DNA from: Pauljensenia sp902373545
GTDB lineage: Bacteria > Actinomycetota > Actinomycetes > Actinomycetales > Actinomycetaceae
DNA: 64,000 bases
Assembly (NCBI RefSeq): GCF_041432775.1
Contig: NZ_JAPWAG010000005.1
Coordinates: 74,611 to 138,610 of the forward strand
Direction of reading: 5' to 3'
Positions 34,215 through 42,642 of this stretch are shown here, piece after piece (the first letter of the stretch is position 1; the number at the start of each line of letters is the position of its first letter). A model generated the notes under the pieces. That model was not told the origin of the DNA. It did not search any database and saw only the letters and a program-made list of their open reading frames with translations. A program made the position numbers and the translations under genes.

Positions 34215-35519
34215 ATGCGGATCGCGGTCGTCGGGATGGGCAAGATCGGGTTGCCGCTGGCGGTGCACTACGCGCGCGGCGGGCACAGCGTCGTCGGCGT
34301 GGACGTGAACCCGCAGACGGTGGATCTGATTAATGGGGGAGTCGAGCCCTTCCCGGGCGAGGCGCACCTGGCCGAGTACCTGCCCCCGCTGGCCTCCTCC
34401 GGCGCCCTGCGCGCGACGACCGAGTACGCCGACGCGATCCCCGGCGCCGACGCGGTCGTCATGGTTGTGCCCCTCGTCGTCGACGAGGTGAGCCGCCCCG
34501 ACTTCACCATCATGGACGCCGCCACCCGCTCGATGGCCGCACACCTCACGCCCGGCACCCTCGTGTCCTACGAGACGACCCTTCCCGTGGGCACGACGCG
34601 CGGACGCTACGCGCCCCTCATCGAGGAGATTTCCGGCCTCGTCGAGGGGCGCGACTTCGACGTGGTGTTCTCGCCCGAGCGCGTCCTCACCGGGCGTGTC
34701 TTCGCTGATCTCGCCCGCTACCCCAAGCTCGTGGGGGGCCTCAGCGAATCCGGGGAGGCGCGCGGCGTCGCCTTCTACGAGGCCGTCCTCTCCTTCGACG
34801 AGCGCGAGGACCTGCCACGGCCCAACGGCGTGTGGCCCATGGGAGGGGCCGAGGCGGCCGAAATGGCTAAGCTCGCCGAGACCACCTACCGGGACGTCAA
34901 CATCGGCCTGGCTAACCAGTTTGCACGCTACGCGGACGCGGCCGGCATCGACGTCGCGCGCGTCATCGAAGCCTGCAACTCCCAGCCCTACTCCCACATT
35001 CACCGGCCCGGCATTGCGGTCGGCGGGCACTGCATCCCCGTCTACCCGCGCCTCTACCTGGCCGGCGATCCGGGCGCGACCGTCGTGTCGGCCGCGCGCG
35101 CCGCGAACGCCGACATGCCCGCCTACGCGGTCGCTCGCGCCGCCGCCCTGCTGGGATCCCTGGAGGGCCTGCGCGTCGCGGTCCTGGGCGCCGCCTACCG
35201 CGGCGGGGTCAAAGAAACCGCGTTCTCCGGCGTCTTCGGCGTCGTGTCGGCCCTTAACGAGGCCGGGGCGCAGGTGAGCGTTCACGATCCGCTGTATTCC
35301 GATTCTGAGCTGGCAGCTTTCGGCTGGGACGCCTACCACCTCGGCGAAGAAGTGGACGTCGCCATCATCCAGGCCGACCACGCTTCTTATCGTGAGCTCA
35401 CGCCCGGCGATCTGCCGGGCGTGCGCCTCCTCGTCGACGGGCGCGCTGTGACCGCCCCCTCACTGTGGGCTGGAACCCCTCGCATCACCATCGGCGGGGG
35501 CGACAACCCCACATGCTAG
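34215..35519 (+). CDS. UDP-glucose/UDP-ManNAc 6-dehydrogenase family
   Basis: 434 residues. The N-terminal NAD site is MRIAVVGMGKIGLPLAVHYA. The central region has YETTLPVGTTR and FSPERVLTGR, and the catalytic cysteine is in HIHRPGIAVGGHCIPVYPRL. It oxidises a UDP-sugar to the uronic acid. Whether the substrate is UDP-glucose or UDP-N-acetylmannosamine cannot be settled by eye; the overall pattern is closer to the WecC-type. The ATG at 34215 has AAAGGGG upstream. It overlaps the following glycosyltransferase gene by seven bases, so its product probably feeds that enzyme. Confidence 0.88.
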   Translation: MRIAVVGMGKIGLPLAVHYARGGHSVVGVDVNPQTVDLINGGVEPFPGEAHLAEYLPPLASSGALRATTEYADAIPGADAVVMVVPLVVDEVSRPDFTIMDAATRSMAAHLTPGTLVSYETTLPVGTTRGRYAPLIEEISGLVEGRDFDVVFSPERVLTGRVFADLARYPKLVGGLSESGEARGVAFYEAVLSFDEREDLPRPNGVWPMGGAEAAEMAKLAETTYRDVNIGLANQFARYADAAGIDVARVIEACNSQPYSHIHRPGIAVGGHCIPVYPRLYLAGDPGATVVSAARAANADMPAYAVARAAALLGSLEGLRVAVLGAAYRGGVKETAFSGVFGVVSALNEAGAQVSVHDPLYSDSELAAFGWDAYHLGEEVDVAIIQADHASYRELTPGDLPGVRLLVDGRAVTAPSLWAGTPRITIGGGDNPTC

Positions 35520-36754
35520 TCACCCTGGCAACCCGCACCTTTACACCGGAACCAACCGCTGCCGCGCTGCGCCTCGGAGCCCTCGCCCGCGCGCTCGCCG
35601 CGGGTGGAAACCGCGTGCGCGTCCTCACCTCGCGGCTTGCTCCCAGCGTCGCCCGCGATGCCGCCTCATCCGCAGACGACCCCCACGGCCCCACCCCACT
35701 CGAACGCGAAGGAGGCACCCAGGGCCAGGGGGCACCCGCGGAAACGGGGAACGGCGAAGGCGGCCACGGCCTCGTCGAGGTGCGGCGCGCGCCCGTGCTA
35801 CGCGACAAGACGGGAGCAGTGCGCGGATACGTGTCCTACCTGTCCTTCGACCTGCCGCTCATCGCGCGCCTGCTGACCGGTGCCCGCCCCGACGTGGTCG
35901 TCAGCGAGCCGCCGCCCACGACCGGCGCGGCCGTGCGACTCGCGTGCGCCCTGCGGCGCCTGCCCTACGTCTACTACTGCGCGGATATCGTCTCCGACGC
36001 CGCCGCGCTCGCGGGCGTGCCGCGCCCGATCGTGCGCGCGGTGGCTGCCCTGGAGTCCTTCGCGCTGCGCGGCGCCCGCAGCGTCATCGCCGTGTCCGAC
36101 GGGGTCGCCCGGCGTGCGCGTGACCTCGGGGCGAAGCACGTGGTCGTCGTCCCCAACGGTGTGCGCGTGCCCGAGGCCGTGGCGGGTGGCGTGCCCGAGG
36201 GCTTCCCCTCCTGCACCGGACCCGTCTTTGTCTACGCCGGCACCGTCGCGCACTGGCTGGCCCCCGAGGTGTTCGTCGACGCCTTCGAGCGGGCCCGCGC
36301 CAGCCTCGGGGATGCGCGCCTTGTCTTTGTTGGGCAGGGGAGCGGCTGGGAAGAACTGGCCGCACGCGCCCGCGGCGTCCACGGGGTGTGCCTGCGGTCC
36401 GCCGTCAGCGCCGACGAAGCCGACCGGTGGATGGCGCGCGCCACCGCCACGCTCGCGTCGCTGCGCCCCGGCGGATACGACTACGCCTACCCGACGAAGA
36501 TCCTCGCCTCCCTGGCTCAGGGCACGCCCGTCATCTACGCCGGGCCCGGGCAGGCCGCCTCCGACGTGCGCGATGCCGGGCTGGGGGTCGCATGCTCCCT
36601 TGACGCTTCCCAGGTCGCCGAGGCCATGGTTGCCTTCGCTTCCGACGCCGTTACGTGGGCGGGAGCCGAGGGCGTGCGCGCCTGGGTGCGCGCGCACCGT
36701 TCCGTCGACGCGTCCTCGCGGGCGGCGGCTGCGGTGGTGTGCTCGGCCCTCTAG
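35513..36754 (+). CDS. Glycosyltransferase family 4
   Basis: 413 residues of GT-B type. Features include DVVVSEPPPTTGAAVRLACA, VIAVSDGVARRARDLGAKHV, PVFVYAGTVAHWLAPEVFVD and YPTKILASLAQGTPVIYAGP. A low-complexity, Glu/Gly-rich stretch at about residues 55-85 looks like an insertion. It starts inside the end of the UDP-sugar dehydrogenase gene (ATGCTAG overlap), so it may use the uronic-acid nucleotide. No terminator was seen directly after it. Confidence 0.85.
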   Translation: MLVTLATRTFTPEPTAAALRLGALARALAAGGNRVRVLTSRLAPSVARDAASSADDPHGPTPLEREGGTQGQGAPAETGNGEGGHGLVEVRRAPVLRDKTGAVRGYVSYLSFDLPLIARLLTGARPDVVVSEPPPTTGAAVRLACALRRLPYVYYCADIVSDAAALAGVPRPIVRAVAALESFALRGARSVIAVSDGVARRARDLGAKHVVVVPNGVRVPEAVAGGVPEGFPSCTGPVFVYAGTVAHWLAPEVFVDAFERARASLGDARLVFVGQGSGWEELAARARGVHGVCLRSAVSADEADRWMARATATLASLRPGGYDYAYPTKILASLAQGTPVIYAGPGQAASDVRDAGLGVACSLDASQVAEAMVAFASDAVTWAGAEGVRAWVRAHRSVDASSRAAAAVVCSAL

Positions 36755-37065
36755 CGTTCGAGGCTGCTCCTGTCCCGTCGCGCGTTGCTTCGATGACGAG
36801 GTCCGCGTGGCAGCTCCGAGCTGCCGTGTTTTCAGCCGTCCCCTTCCAGCCGCCCCCTTTCTGGGCGGGGAAGTGGGACTGGCCCAGGCCTCGTCCGTGA
36901 AGGCCTCCTGGGTGAAGGCGCAGAAGATTCGTGGCGCTGTCTCAGAACTCGCAAAACTGTGATGCTAGTTTGTATCAGTCTATCCGTGTATCCATTCTCA
37001 TATTTACAGTTACAACATAAGTAACTACAATCTCGATTGTCACATTAGCAACTTGAAGGATGACT
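36755..37065. other. Promoter region of the choline-binding amidase gene
   Basis: No gene. The last 100 bases (about 36960-37060) are strikingly A/T-rich compared with the window and include AGTTAC and GTAACT as a short inverted pair around 37008-37026. This is a likely site of regulated transcription of the secreted amidase. Confidence 0.5.
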
Positions 37066-39138
37066 ATGCGATCTCCGTGGAGGAAACTCGCGGCCGGGCT
37101 CACCCTGGCGCTCGGCGCTGCCGTCGCGGCCCTGGTGCCGCCTGCGCACGCGGCCAACGGCATCATCATCGCCATCGACCCCGGGCATGGGGGATCCGAC
37201 CCTGGCGCGGTCGCCAACGGCCTCAAAGAAAAGGACCTGACCCTCGCGGTCTCCCTGGCTCTCAAAGAAGAACTCGAGTCCTACGACGGCGTCACCGTCG
37301 TCATGACCCGCACAACGGACGTGCGCCCGTCCGAAAACCTCGGCGCGGACCTGTCAAGCCGCGTCGAGATGGCCGCAGCTGCTGACGCTGACGCGCTCGT
37401 GTCGATTCACTTCAACTCCGCCTCGCCTATCGCGCGCGGCGCGGAGGTCTGGTACGGCAACTCCTCGTCCTACAACTATTGGACCCACACGAAGGGTCGT
37501 CAGCTCTCCAGTAACATCCAGGACGAGCTGACCTCGCTGGGGCTGGCCGACCGCGGCATCAAGACCCGCGACAACCCCTACTACGACTACCCGGACGGCT
37601 CCACGGGCGACTACTACGCGATCATCCGCCAGGCCCGTGAGGAAAACATGCCCGGCATCATCGTCGAGCACGCCTTCGTGACGTCCCCCTCGGATGCCGA
37701 GATGCTGCGCGACCCCGAGTTCGTGCGCTCCCTAGGTGTCGCCGACGCGACCGGTATTGCCGAGACCTACGGCCTGAGTAAGGGCACGTGGGAGAAATCG
37801 GGCGACTCCTGGCGCTTCATGCGCGGCGGCAAGGCTGCCACCGGCTGGTTCTCGGCTGGTGGGCGCTGGTACTGGGCGGGCTCCGACGGGCGCACCATCC
37901 GCGGATGGTCGACCATCAACGGTCGCCGCTACTTCTTCGATGACACCACCGCAATGGTGACGGGCTGGAAGCAGGAGAACGGCAAGTGGTTCTACCTGCG
38001 TTCCCAGGGTGACATGGCCACCGGCTGGGTGAAGGACGGGCGCTCCTGGTACTACCTGGACGACCAAGGTGCGATGGCCACGGGCTGGCTGTCCTACAAG
38101 GGCAGTTGGTACTGGCTGGGTAAGTCCGGCGCAATGGCTGTCGGGTGGACGGAAGTCGGCAACGACTTGTACCTCTTCGATGACGACGGTCGTATGCTCA
38201 CCGGCTGGCAGCTGACCGAGGATGACAACGAGTGGTACTTCATGCACGGGAATGGTGTCATGGCCACGGGCTGGCTCCTTGACGGTGGCAAGTGGTACTA
38301 CCTGGATGGCGAAGGCATCATGAAGACCGGCTGGATCAAGGTCGGCGGCGACTGGTTCCACATGAACGGCTCCGGCGTGATGAGCACTGGCTGGCTCGCC
38401 TCGGGCGGCTCCTGGTACTGGCTGGATCCCACCACCGGCGCGATGGCGACCGGTACGAAGACAATTGAAGGCCGCGAGTCCTCCTTCGCCTCCTCGGGTG
38501 CGTGGCTGGGCTACACGGACGGCAGCGGCGCTCCCGGAGCGGATGCTGACTCCCGCTCCGGCTCTCGCGACGCGGTGACGAACGCGGAGGGCCAGCGCCT
38601 CATCATGACCGCGCCCATGGCCTCGCGCTCGCAGGTTATCGACGACATGGTCGACGCCTGGAACGACGCGGGCCGCCCCTACCCGTCGGAACTGGCGGAT
38701 GGTGGTGCGCCGTCGATCCGCGACTTCGCGGGCATCATCTACGACGAGGCCGTGGCTGAGGGCGTGTCCCCCGAGCTGGTGTTCGTCCAGTCCATGAAGG
38801 AGACCGGCTGGCTCCAGTATGGCGGCGACGTCGAGGTTGACCAGTTCAACTTCGCGGGTATCGGCGCTGTCGGCGGCGGCGCGGCGGGGGCTGAGTTCCC
38901 CGACGTGCGCACGGGCATTCGTGCCCAGGTCCAGCACCTGCGCGCCTACGCGGACCCGTCCGCGTCCGCCGATTCGCTGGCTTACCCGGTCGTGGATCCG
39001 CGCTTCGGCTACGTGCGTAAGGGCGCGGCCCCCGTCGTCGAGTACCTGGGCATCCAGGAGAACCCGAACCGCACCGGCTGGGCTGCCGCACGCGGGTACG
39101 GCTACGATCTGGTGTCCATGCTGGACACGTACTTCTAA
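37066..39138 (+). CDS. Secreted amidase/glucosaminidase with choline-binding-type repeats
   Basis: 690 residues. The signal peptide covers residues 1-29 (ends PPAHA). Residues about 32-230 are an Amidase_3 domain (IAIDPGHGGSDPGA, SIHFNSASP, IIVEHAFVTSPSDAEML with zinc ligands). Residues about 240-465 hold ten to eleven repeats of the GW-x4-G-x-WYYL-x3-G-x-MATG type, as in pneumococcal choline-binding proteins. Residues about 520-690 resemble a glucosaminidase domain (SPELVFVQSMKETGWLQYGG). It should cut peptidoglycan at two bonds while held on phosphocholine of surface glycans. The start at 37066 has AAGGA five bases upstream; an ATG at 37060 is too close. The gene lies seven kilobases from the phosphocholine operon. 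Confidence 0.88.
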   Translation: MRSPWRKLAAGLTLALGAAVAALVPPAHAANGIIIAIDPGHGGSDPGAVANGLKEKDLTLAVSLALKEELESYDGVTVVMTRTTDVRPSENLGADLSSRVEMAAAADADALVSIHFNSASPIARGAEVWYGNSSSYNYWTHTKGRQLSSNIQDELTSLGLADRGIKTRDNPYYDYPDGSTGDYYAIIRQAREENMPGIIVEHAFVTSPSDAEMLRDPEFVRSLGVADATGIAETYGLSKGTWEKSGDSWRFMRGGKAATGWFSAGGRWYWAGSDGRTIRGWSTINGRRYFFDDTTAMVTGWKQENGKWFYLRSQGDMATGWVKDGRSWYYLDDQGAMATGWLSYKGSWYWLGKSGAMAVGWTEVGNDLYLFDDDGRMLTGWQLTEDDNEWYFMHGNGVMATGWLLDGGKWYYLDGEGIMKTGWIKVGGDWFHMNGSGVMSTGWLASGGSWYWLDPTTGAMATGTKTIEGRESSFASSGAWLGYTDGSGAPGADADSRSGSRDAVTNAEGQRLIMTAPMASRSQVIDDMVDAWNDAGRPYPSELADGGAPSIRDFAGIIYDEAVAEGVSPELVFVQSMKETGWLQYGGDVEVDQFNFAGIGAVGGGAAGAEFPDVRTGIRAQVQHLRAYADPSASADSLAYPVVDPRFGYVRKGAAPVVEYLGIQENPNRTGWAAARGYGYDLVSMLDTYF

Positions 39139-39156
39139 GGGGCTGTCGCTCCTCAC

Positions 39157-39202
39157 GAGGCCGGGGCCCGTCGCGCTGAAAGGTGCGGCGAGCCCCGGCC
39201 TC
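39157..39202 (+). terminator. Terminator after the amidase gene
   Basis: Arms GAGGCCGGGGC (39157-39167) and GCCCCGGCCTC (39192-39202) are perfect, followed by TTT. Confidence 0.7.
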
Positions 39203-39489
39203 TTTGCGCGAGTGAGAGTGCTGCACGGGGCGGCATGCGGGCTTGGGTGCGGTTAGTCGGCTGCTTGGCGTGTGGGGTGGTGCATGTGTGGAGTGGCGCG
39301 ACATGCCGGTGTGAGCGTGAGTTTCCGGGGCGGGACGAGTGTTGTTGGCCGTCGGTGGCGATGCGCGGTATTGCAACGAAAAGGCTGCTAATCTGACGTC
39401 GTGCATGCGGGTCAGATTCGTGCTTTTTCGGCCCCTGGCGATCCGAGGTGTCATTTCCCCTGGTCACAGCAGGTGCGACACGCCGGGCT
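39203..39489. other. Non-coding stretch before the CRISPR array
   Basis: No convincing gene. It could include the leader if the array is transcribed rightward, since the degenerate end of the array is on the right. No cas gene or A/T-rich leader is obvious here. Confidence 0.4.
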
Positions 39490-40627
39490 GTCAGAAAGCA
39501 CGGAGCACCATAAGGTGCATTAAGACTTATCGCAGACCCCATCTCCATCGGAGTCCCCGAACACGAGTCAGAAAGCACGGAGCACCATAAGGTGCATTAA
39601 GACAGCGCTTCAGAGTAAGACGTATCGACGTCCTGCTCCAGTCAGAAAGCACGGAGCGCCATAAAGTGCATTAAGACGATGAGTGGGCGAAGCCATGGGA
39701 ACGCTTGGAGGATGCGTCAGAAAGCACGGAGCACCATAAGGTGCATTAAGACACAGAGAAAACGCCATCTCCCAGTCCGTCTGCTGAGTCAGAAAGCACG
39801 GAGCGCCGTAAGGTGCATTAAGACAGCTGCTCATCGGTGAACTCGTAGAACGCGTCTACGGGTCAGAAAGCGCGGAGCGCCAAGGTGTATTAAGACCACC
39901 AAATAGTGGTATTCGGCGACAGCATCTTAGGTGTCAGAAAGTACGGAGCACCATAAGGTGCATTAAGGTGTCTCCGCCCAGTTGGCCGTGTTCGTGCAGT
40001 AGAAGTCAGAAAGCGCGGAGCGCCACAAGGTGCATTAAGACGTGAGAGCGTAGCGGTTCTTGATTTGGACCTGCTTAGAGGTCAGAAAGCATGGAGCGCC
40101 ATAAGGTGCATTAAGACTCATCGGTCAGAGTCTCGACCCAGTAGTAATCGCCTGGTCAGAAAACACGGAGCGCCATAAGGTGCATTAAGACGTGCGATCC
40201 ATGGCCTGCATCCACTCAGGCAGGCACGCGTCAGAAAGCATCGAGCGCCATAAGGTGCATTAAGACGCGATCGGCACTTTGTTCTTTCGGTTGATCAAGA
40301 TGACGGGTCAGAAAGCATCGAGCGCCATAAGGTGCATTAAGACGGCACAGTAATGAACCATTGGATAGAGAATGGGTGCAGGTCAGAAAGCACCGAGCGC
40401 CATAAGGTGCATTAAGACTCGCTCTTCATGATGTGGCACGAAATCTTCTTGCCAGCGTCAGAAAGCATCGAGCGCCATAAGGTGCATTAAGACTTGACTT
40501 CATCGGTAATGAACGACATTGTAGTACTCTCTGTCAGAAAGCACCGAGCGCCATAAGGTGCATTAAGACAAAACACCGCTCTCACCTCTTTCCTAAAGGA
40601 AAGGTCAGAAAGCATGGAGCGCCGTAA
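39490..40627. CRISPR. CRISPR array, 16 repeats and 15 spacers, no cas genes nearby
   Basis: Repeats are 37 bases, beginning GTCAGAAAGC and ending GTGCATTAAGAC. They start at 39490, 39567, 39641, 39716, 39788, 39862, 39933, 40005, 40081, 40155, 40230, 40307, 40382, 40457, 40533 and 40604. Spacers are 34-40 bases and all differ. Repeats vary at several positions; the sixth lacks two bases, the seventh ends GGT, and the sixteenth keeps only its first 24 bases, so the right side is the older end. Inside each repeat GCACC (or GCGCC) can pair with GGTGC, and the A/G change keeps pairing through a G-T wobble. No cas gene is in the window, so the type is not assigned. Confidence 0.92.
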
Positions 40628-40696
40628 TACGGGCAGTGTCGTGGCCGTGTGCGGAGCGCAGCATCAGCCGCGTGGAGTGCCGCTATCCCATGCTTT

Positions 40697-40734
40697 CGCG
40701 GATAGGTTATCCGCATATTGATAACCTATCCGCG
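40697..40734. repeat. 14-bp perfect inverted repeat with GGATAGGTTA core
   Basis: CGCGGATAGGTTAT and ATAACCTATCCGCG flank a 10-base loop. The same GGATAGGTTA word occurs as a cluster at 63792-63888. Confidence 0.75.
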
Positions 40735-40965
40735 TGCGCGCACGCAGGAGCATGAGCTGGCGGAAGCCTGAGGGGTGCTTTGTGAAGGCCTGCACGCAGT
40801 GATCTTCTGGATAGCGTATTGCGTTCTGAATAGGCGACTCAGCTAGCCAAGACGGCCCTTCCTCTCCACAAGCGCGCCACGGCCTCGTCGCCGCGAGTCA
40901 CCGCGATTACCGCGAGCCGCCCCCAGGCGCACAGAAAGAGCGCGCAACGAACGCAGACACAGCAA

Positions 40966-41002
40966 GGCCCCGGGCGCTCGCGAGAACGAAACGCCCGGGG
41001 CC
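40966..41002 (-). terminator. Terminator after the rhamnose fusion gene
   Basis: Perfect 11-base arms GGCCCCGGGCG and CGCCCGGGGCC with a 15-base loop, 16 bases past the stop of the leftward gene; only a short T-containing tail follows. Confidence 0.65.
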
Positions 41003-41017
41003 GAGCCACGCACGCAA

Positions 41018-42445
41018 TCAGCCGCGCAGGGATGCCACGTAGGTGTCGATGCGCTTGGAGGAATCCTCGGGGGTGAAGCCCGTGGCCTCGATCTTCGACA
41101 GGTCCAGCGTCGAGGACAGGGGACGAGGCGCAGCCTCGCGGCCCGCGAAGTACTCCTCCGTGGTCACCTCGGTGACATCCTCGGGGTTGCGGCCGCACAG
41201 CTCGAAGACGCGCTTGGCGACCTGTGCCCAGCTCATGACCGGGCCCTCGCCCGACAGGTTGTAGACGCCGTAGGGTGCCTCATTCGTCAGCAGGTGAATG
41301 ATGCCGCGGGCCAAATCCGACGTGAACGTCAGGCGGCCCACCTGGTCCGACACGACCGACGGGGAGATGCCGCGATCGGCCAGCGACGCCATGGTCTTGA
41401 TGAAGTTCTTGCCGTCGCCCACCACCCAGGACGTGCGCACGATGTAGTGCTTGGGCGTCGAGGCAACAGCCGCGTCGCCACCCGCCTTGGACTGGCCGTA
41501 CGCGCTCAAGGGGGAGGGGGCCTCGTCCTCGACGTGCACATCCTGCGTGCCATCGAAGACGTACTCCGTCGAAATGTGCACGAGCGTCGCGCCGTGCGCC
41601 GTCGCCTCGCGAGCCAGGATAGCCGGACCCGTCGCGTTGGCCTCCCACGTCGAGCGGCGTCCCTCCGGGGTCTCCGCGCCATCCACGTTCGTCCACGCGG
41701 CCGCGTTGATGACCACGTCGATCTCGTCCCACGGCAGGGCCGCCACCTGCTCAGCGTTCGAGATGGATACCTCCGGCAGGTCCACGCCCGTCACCGTGAA
41801 GCCAGCCTCGGGCAGGACGCGCATGAGCTCGCGGCCCAGCTGACCATTCGCGCCCGTCACGAGCGCGCGGCGACCCGCCGGAGTGGGCGCGGGGAAGGGT
41901 GTCACGTCTGCCATGCGCGGGTGCGCCTTGTCCTTATCTGAGAGGATCGCGCGATCCAGCGGGATCGGCCAATCCACGGCTGCCGTCTCGTCCGCCAGGT
42001 TCAAGAACGTGTACTTCGCGTCCGGCGACCAGTGATCGTTGACCAGGTACGTGTAGGCAGTATTCGGCTCCAGCGTCTGATACGAGTTACCCACGCCCTT
42101 GGGGACGAACACCGCCACGCCCGGATCGATGATCGTCGTGTACACCGTGCCAAACGAGGGCCCCTCGCGCAGATCCACCCACGCGCCGAACACGCGGCCG
42201 GTGGCGACAGACACGAACTTGTCCCACGGCTCCGCGTGAATGCCTCGCGTCACCCCGACCTCGTCGTTGAAAGAAATGTTGTTCTGCACCGGCTGAAAAT
42301 CCGGCAGGCCCAGCGCGACCATCTTCTCGCGCTGCCAGTTCTCCTTGAACCAGCCTCGGTTGTCGCCGTGAACGGTCAGGTCGATGCGCAAAAAGCCGGG
42401 GATCGGCGTAGTCGTGATCCCCAGGGGCTTAGCAGTGGGCGCCAT
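41018..42445 (-). CDS. Fused dTDP-4-keto-rhamnose 3,5-epimerase and reductase (RmlC-RmlD)
   Basis: 475 residues in two enzymes. Residues about 1-190 are a cupin epimerase like RmlC (HGDNRGWFKENWQ, QNNISFNDEVGVTRGIHAEP, VFVPKGVGNSYQTLEPNTAY). Residues about 200-475 are an RmlD-type reductase with ALVTGANGQLGRELMRVL, STEYVFDG and SAYGQSKAGGDAAV, the Tyr-Lys pair. Together they make the last two steps of dTDP-L-rhamnose synthesis. The ATG at 42445 follows GAGGAAGAA. It is divergent from rmlA; rmlB is not in the window. Such fusions are known in actinobacteria. Confidence 0.92.
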   Translation of the reverse strand: MAPTAKPLGITTTPIPGFLRIDLTVHGDNRGWFKENWQREKMVALGLPDFQPVQNNISFNDEVGVTRGIHAEPWDKFVSVATGRVFGAWVDLREGPSFGTVYTTIIDPGVAVFVPKGVGNSYQTLEPNTAYTYLVNDHWSPDAKYTFLNLADETAAVDWPIPLDRAILSDKDKAHPRMADVTPFPAPTPAGRRALVTGANGQLGRELMRVLPEAGFTVTGVDLPEVSISNAEQVAALPWDEIDVVINAAAWTNVDGAETPEGRRSTWEANATGPAILAREATAHGATLVHISTEYVFDGTQDVHVEDEAPSPLSAYGQSKAGGDAAVASTPKHYIVRTSWVVGDGKNFIKTMASLADRGISPSVVSDQVGRLTFTSDLARGIIHLLTNEAPYGVYNLSGEGPVMSWAQVAKRVFELCGRNPEDVTEVTTEEYFAGREAAPRPLSSTLDLSKIEATGFTPEDSSKRIDTYVASLRG

Positions 42446-42642
42446 TGTTCTTCCTCTATGTGCGTGGGTATCGTGCGGACGTAACAATCCATACAAATTC
42501 TAGCCGATCTGCGCACCACCGGTGAGGGTACTGCGTCCCATCGGCGTGCGGGAGGCCACAGTTGTGGAAAAATAGCGTCACATAGGGATAATTGTCAATG
42601 ATGCGCGACCCACACGAGGACGCGCCAGGAAGCGGAGGCAAC

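Larger units (their letters stand above)
40628..41017. other. Non-coding stretch between CRISPR array and rhamnose gene
   Basis: No convincing gene. Contains a strong inverted repeat (40697-40734) and the terminator of the leftward rhamnose gene (40966-41002). Confidence 0.5.

Noticed and set aside
37066..39138. Glucan-binding glucosyltransferase as an alternative call for the repeat protein
   Set aside because: The repeats are related, but the flanking domains are wall hydrolases and no sucrase core is present.
39610..39834. A repetitive minus-strand protein with LNAPYGAPCFLT units
   Set aside because: The units are translations of CRISPR repeats where repeat plus spacer happens to be close to a multiple of three; no ribosome site.
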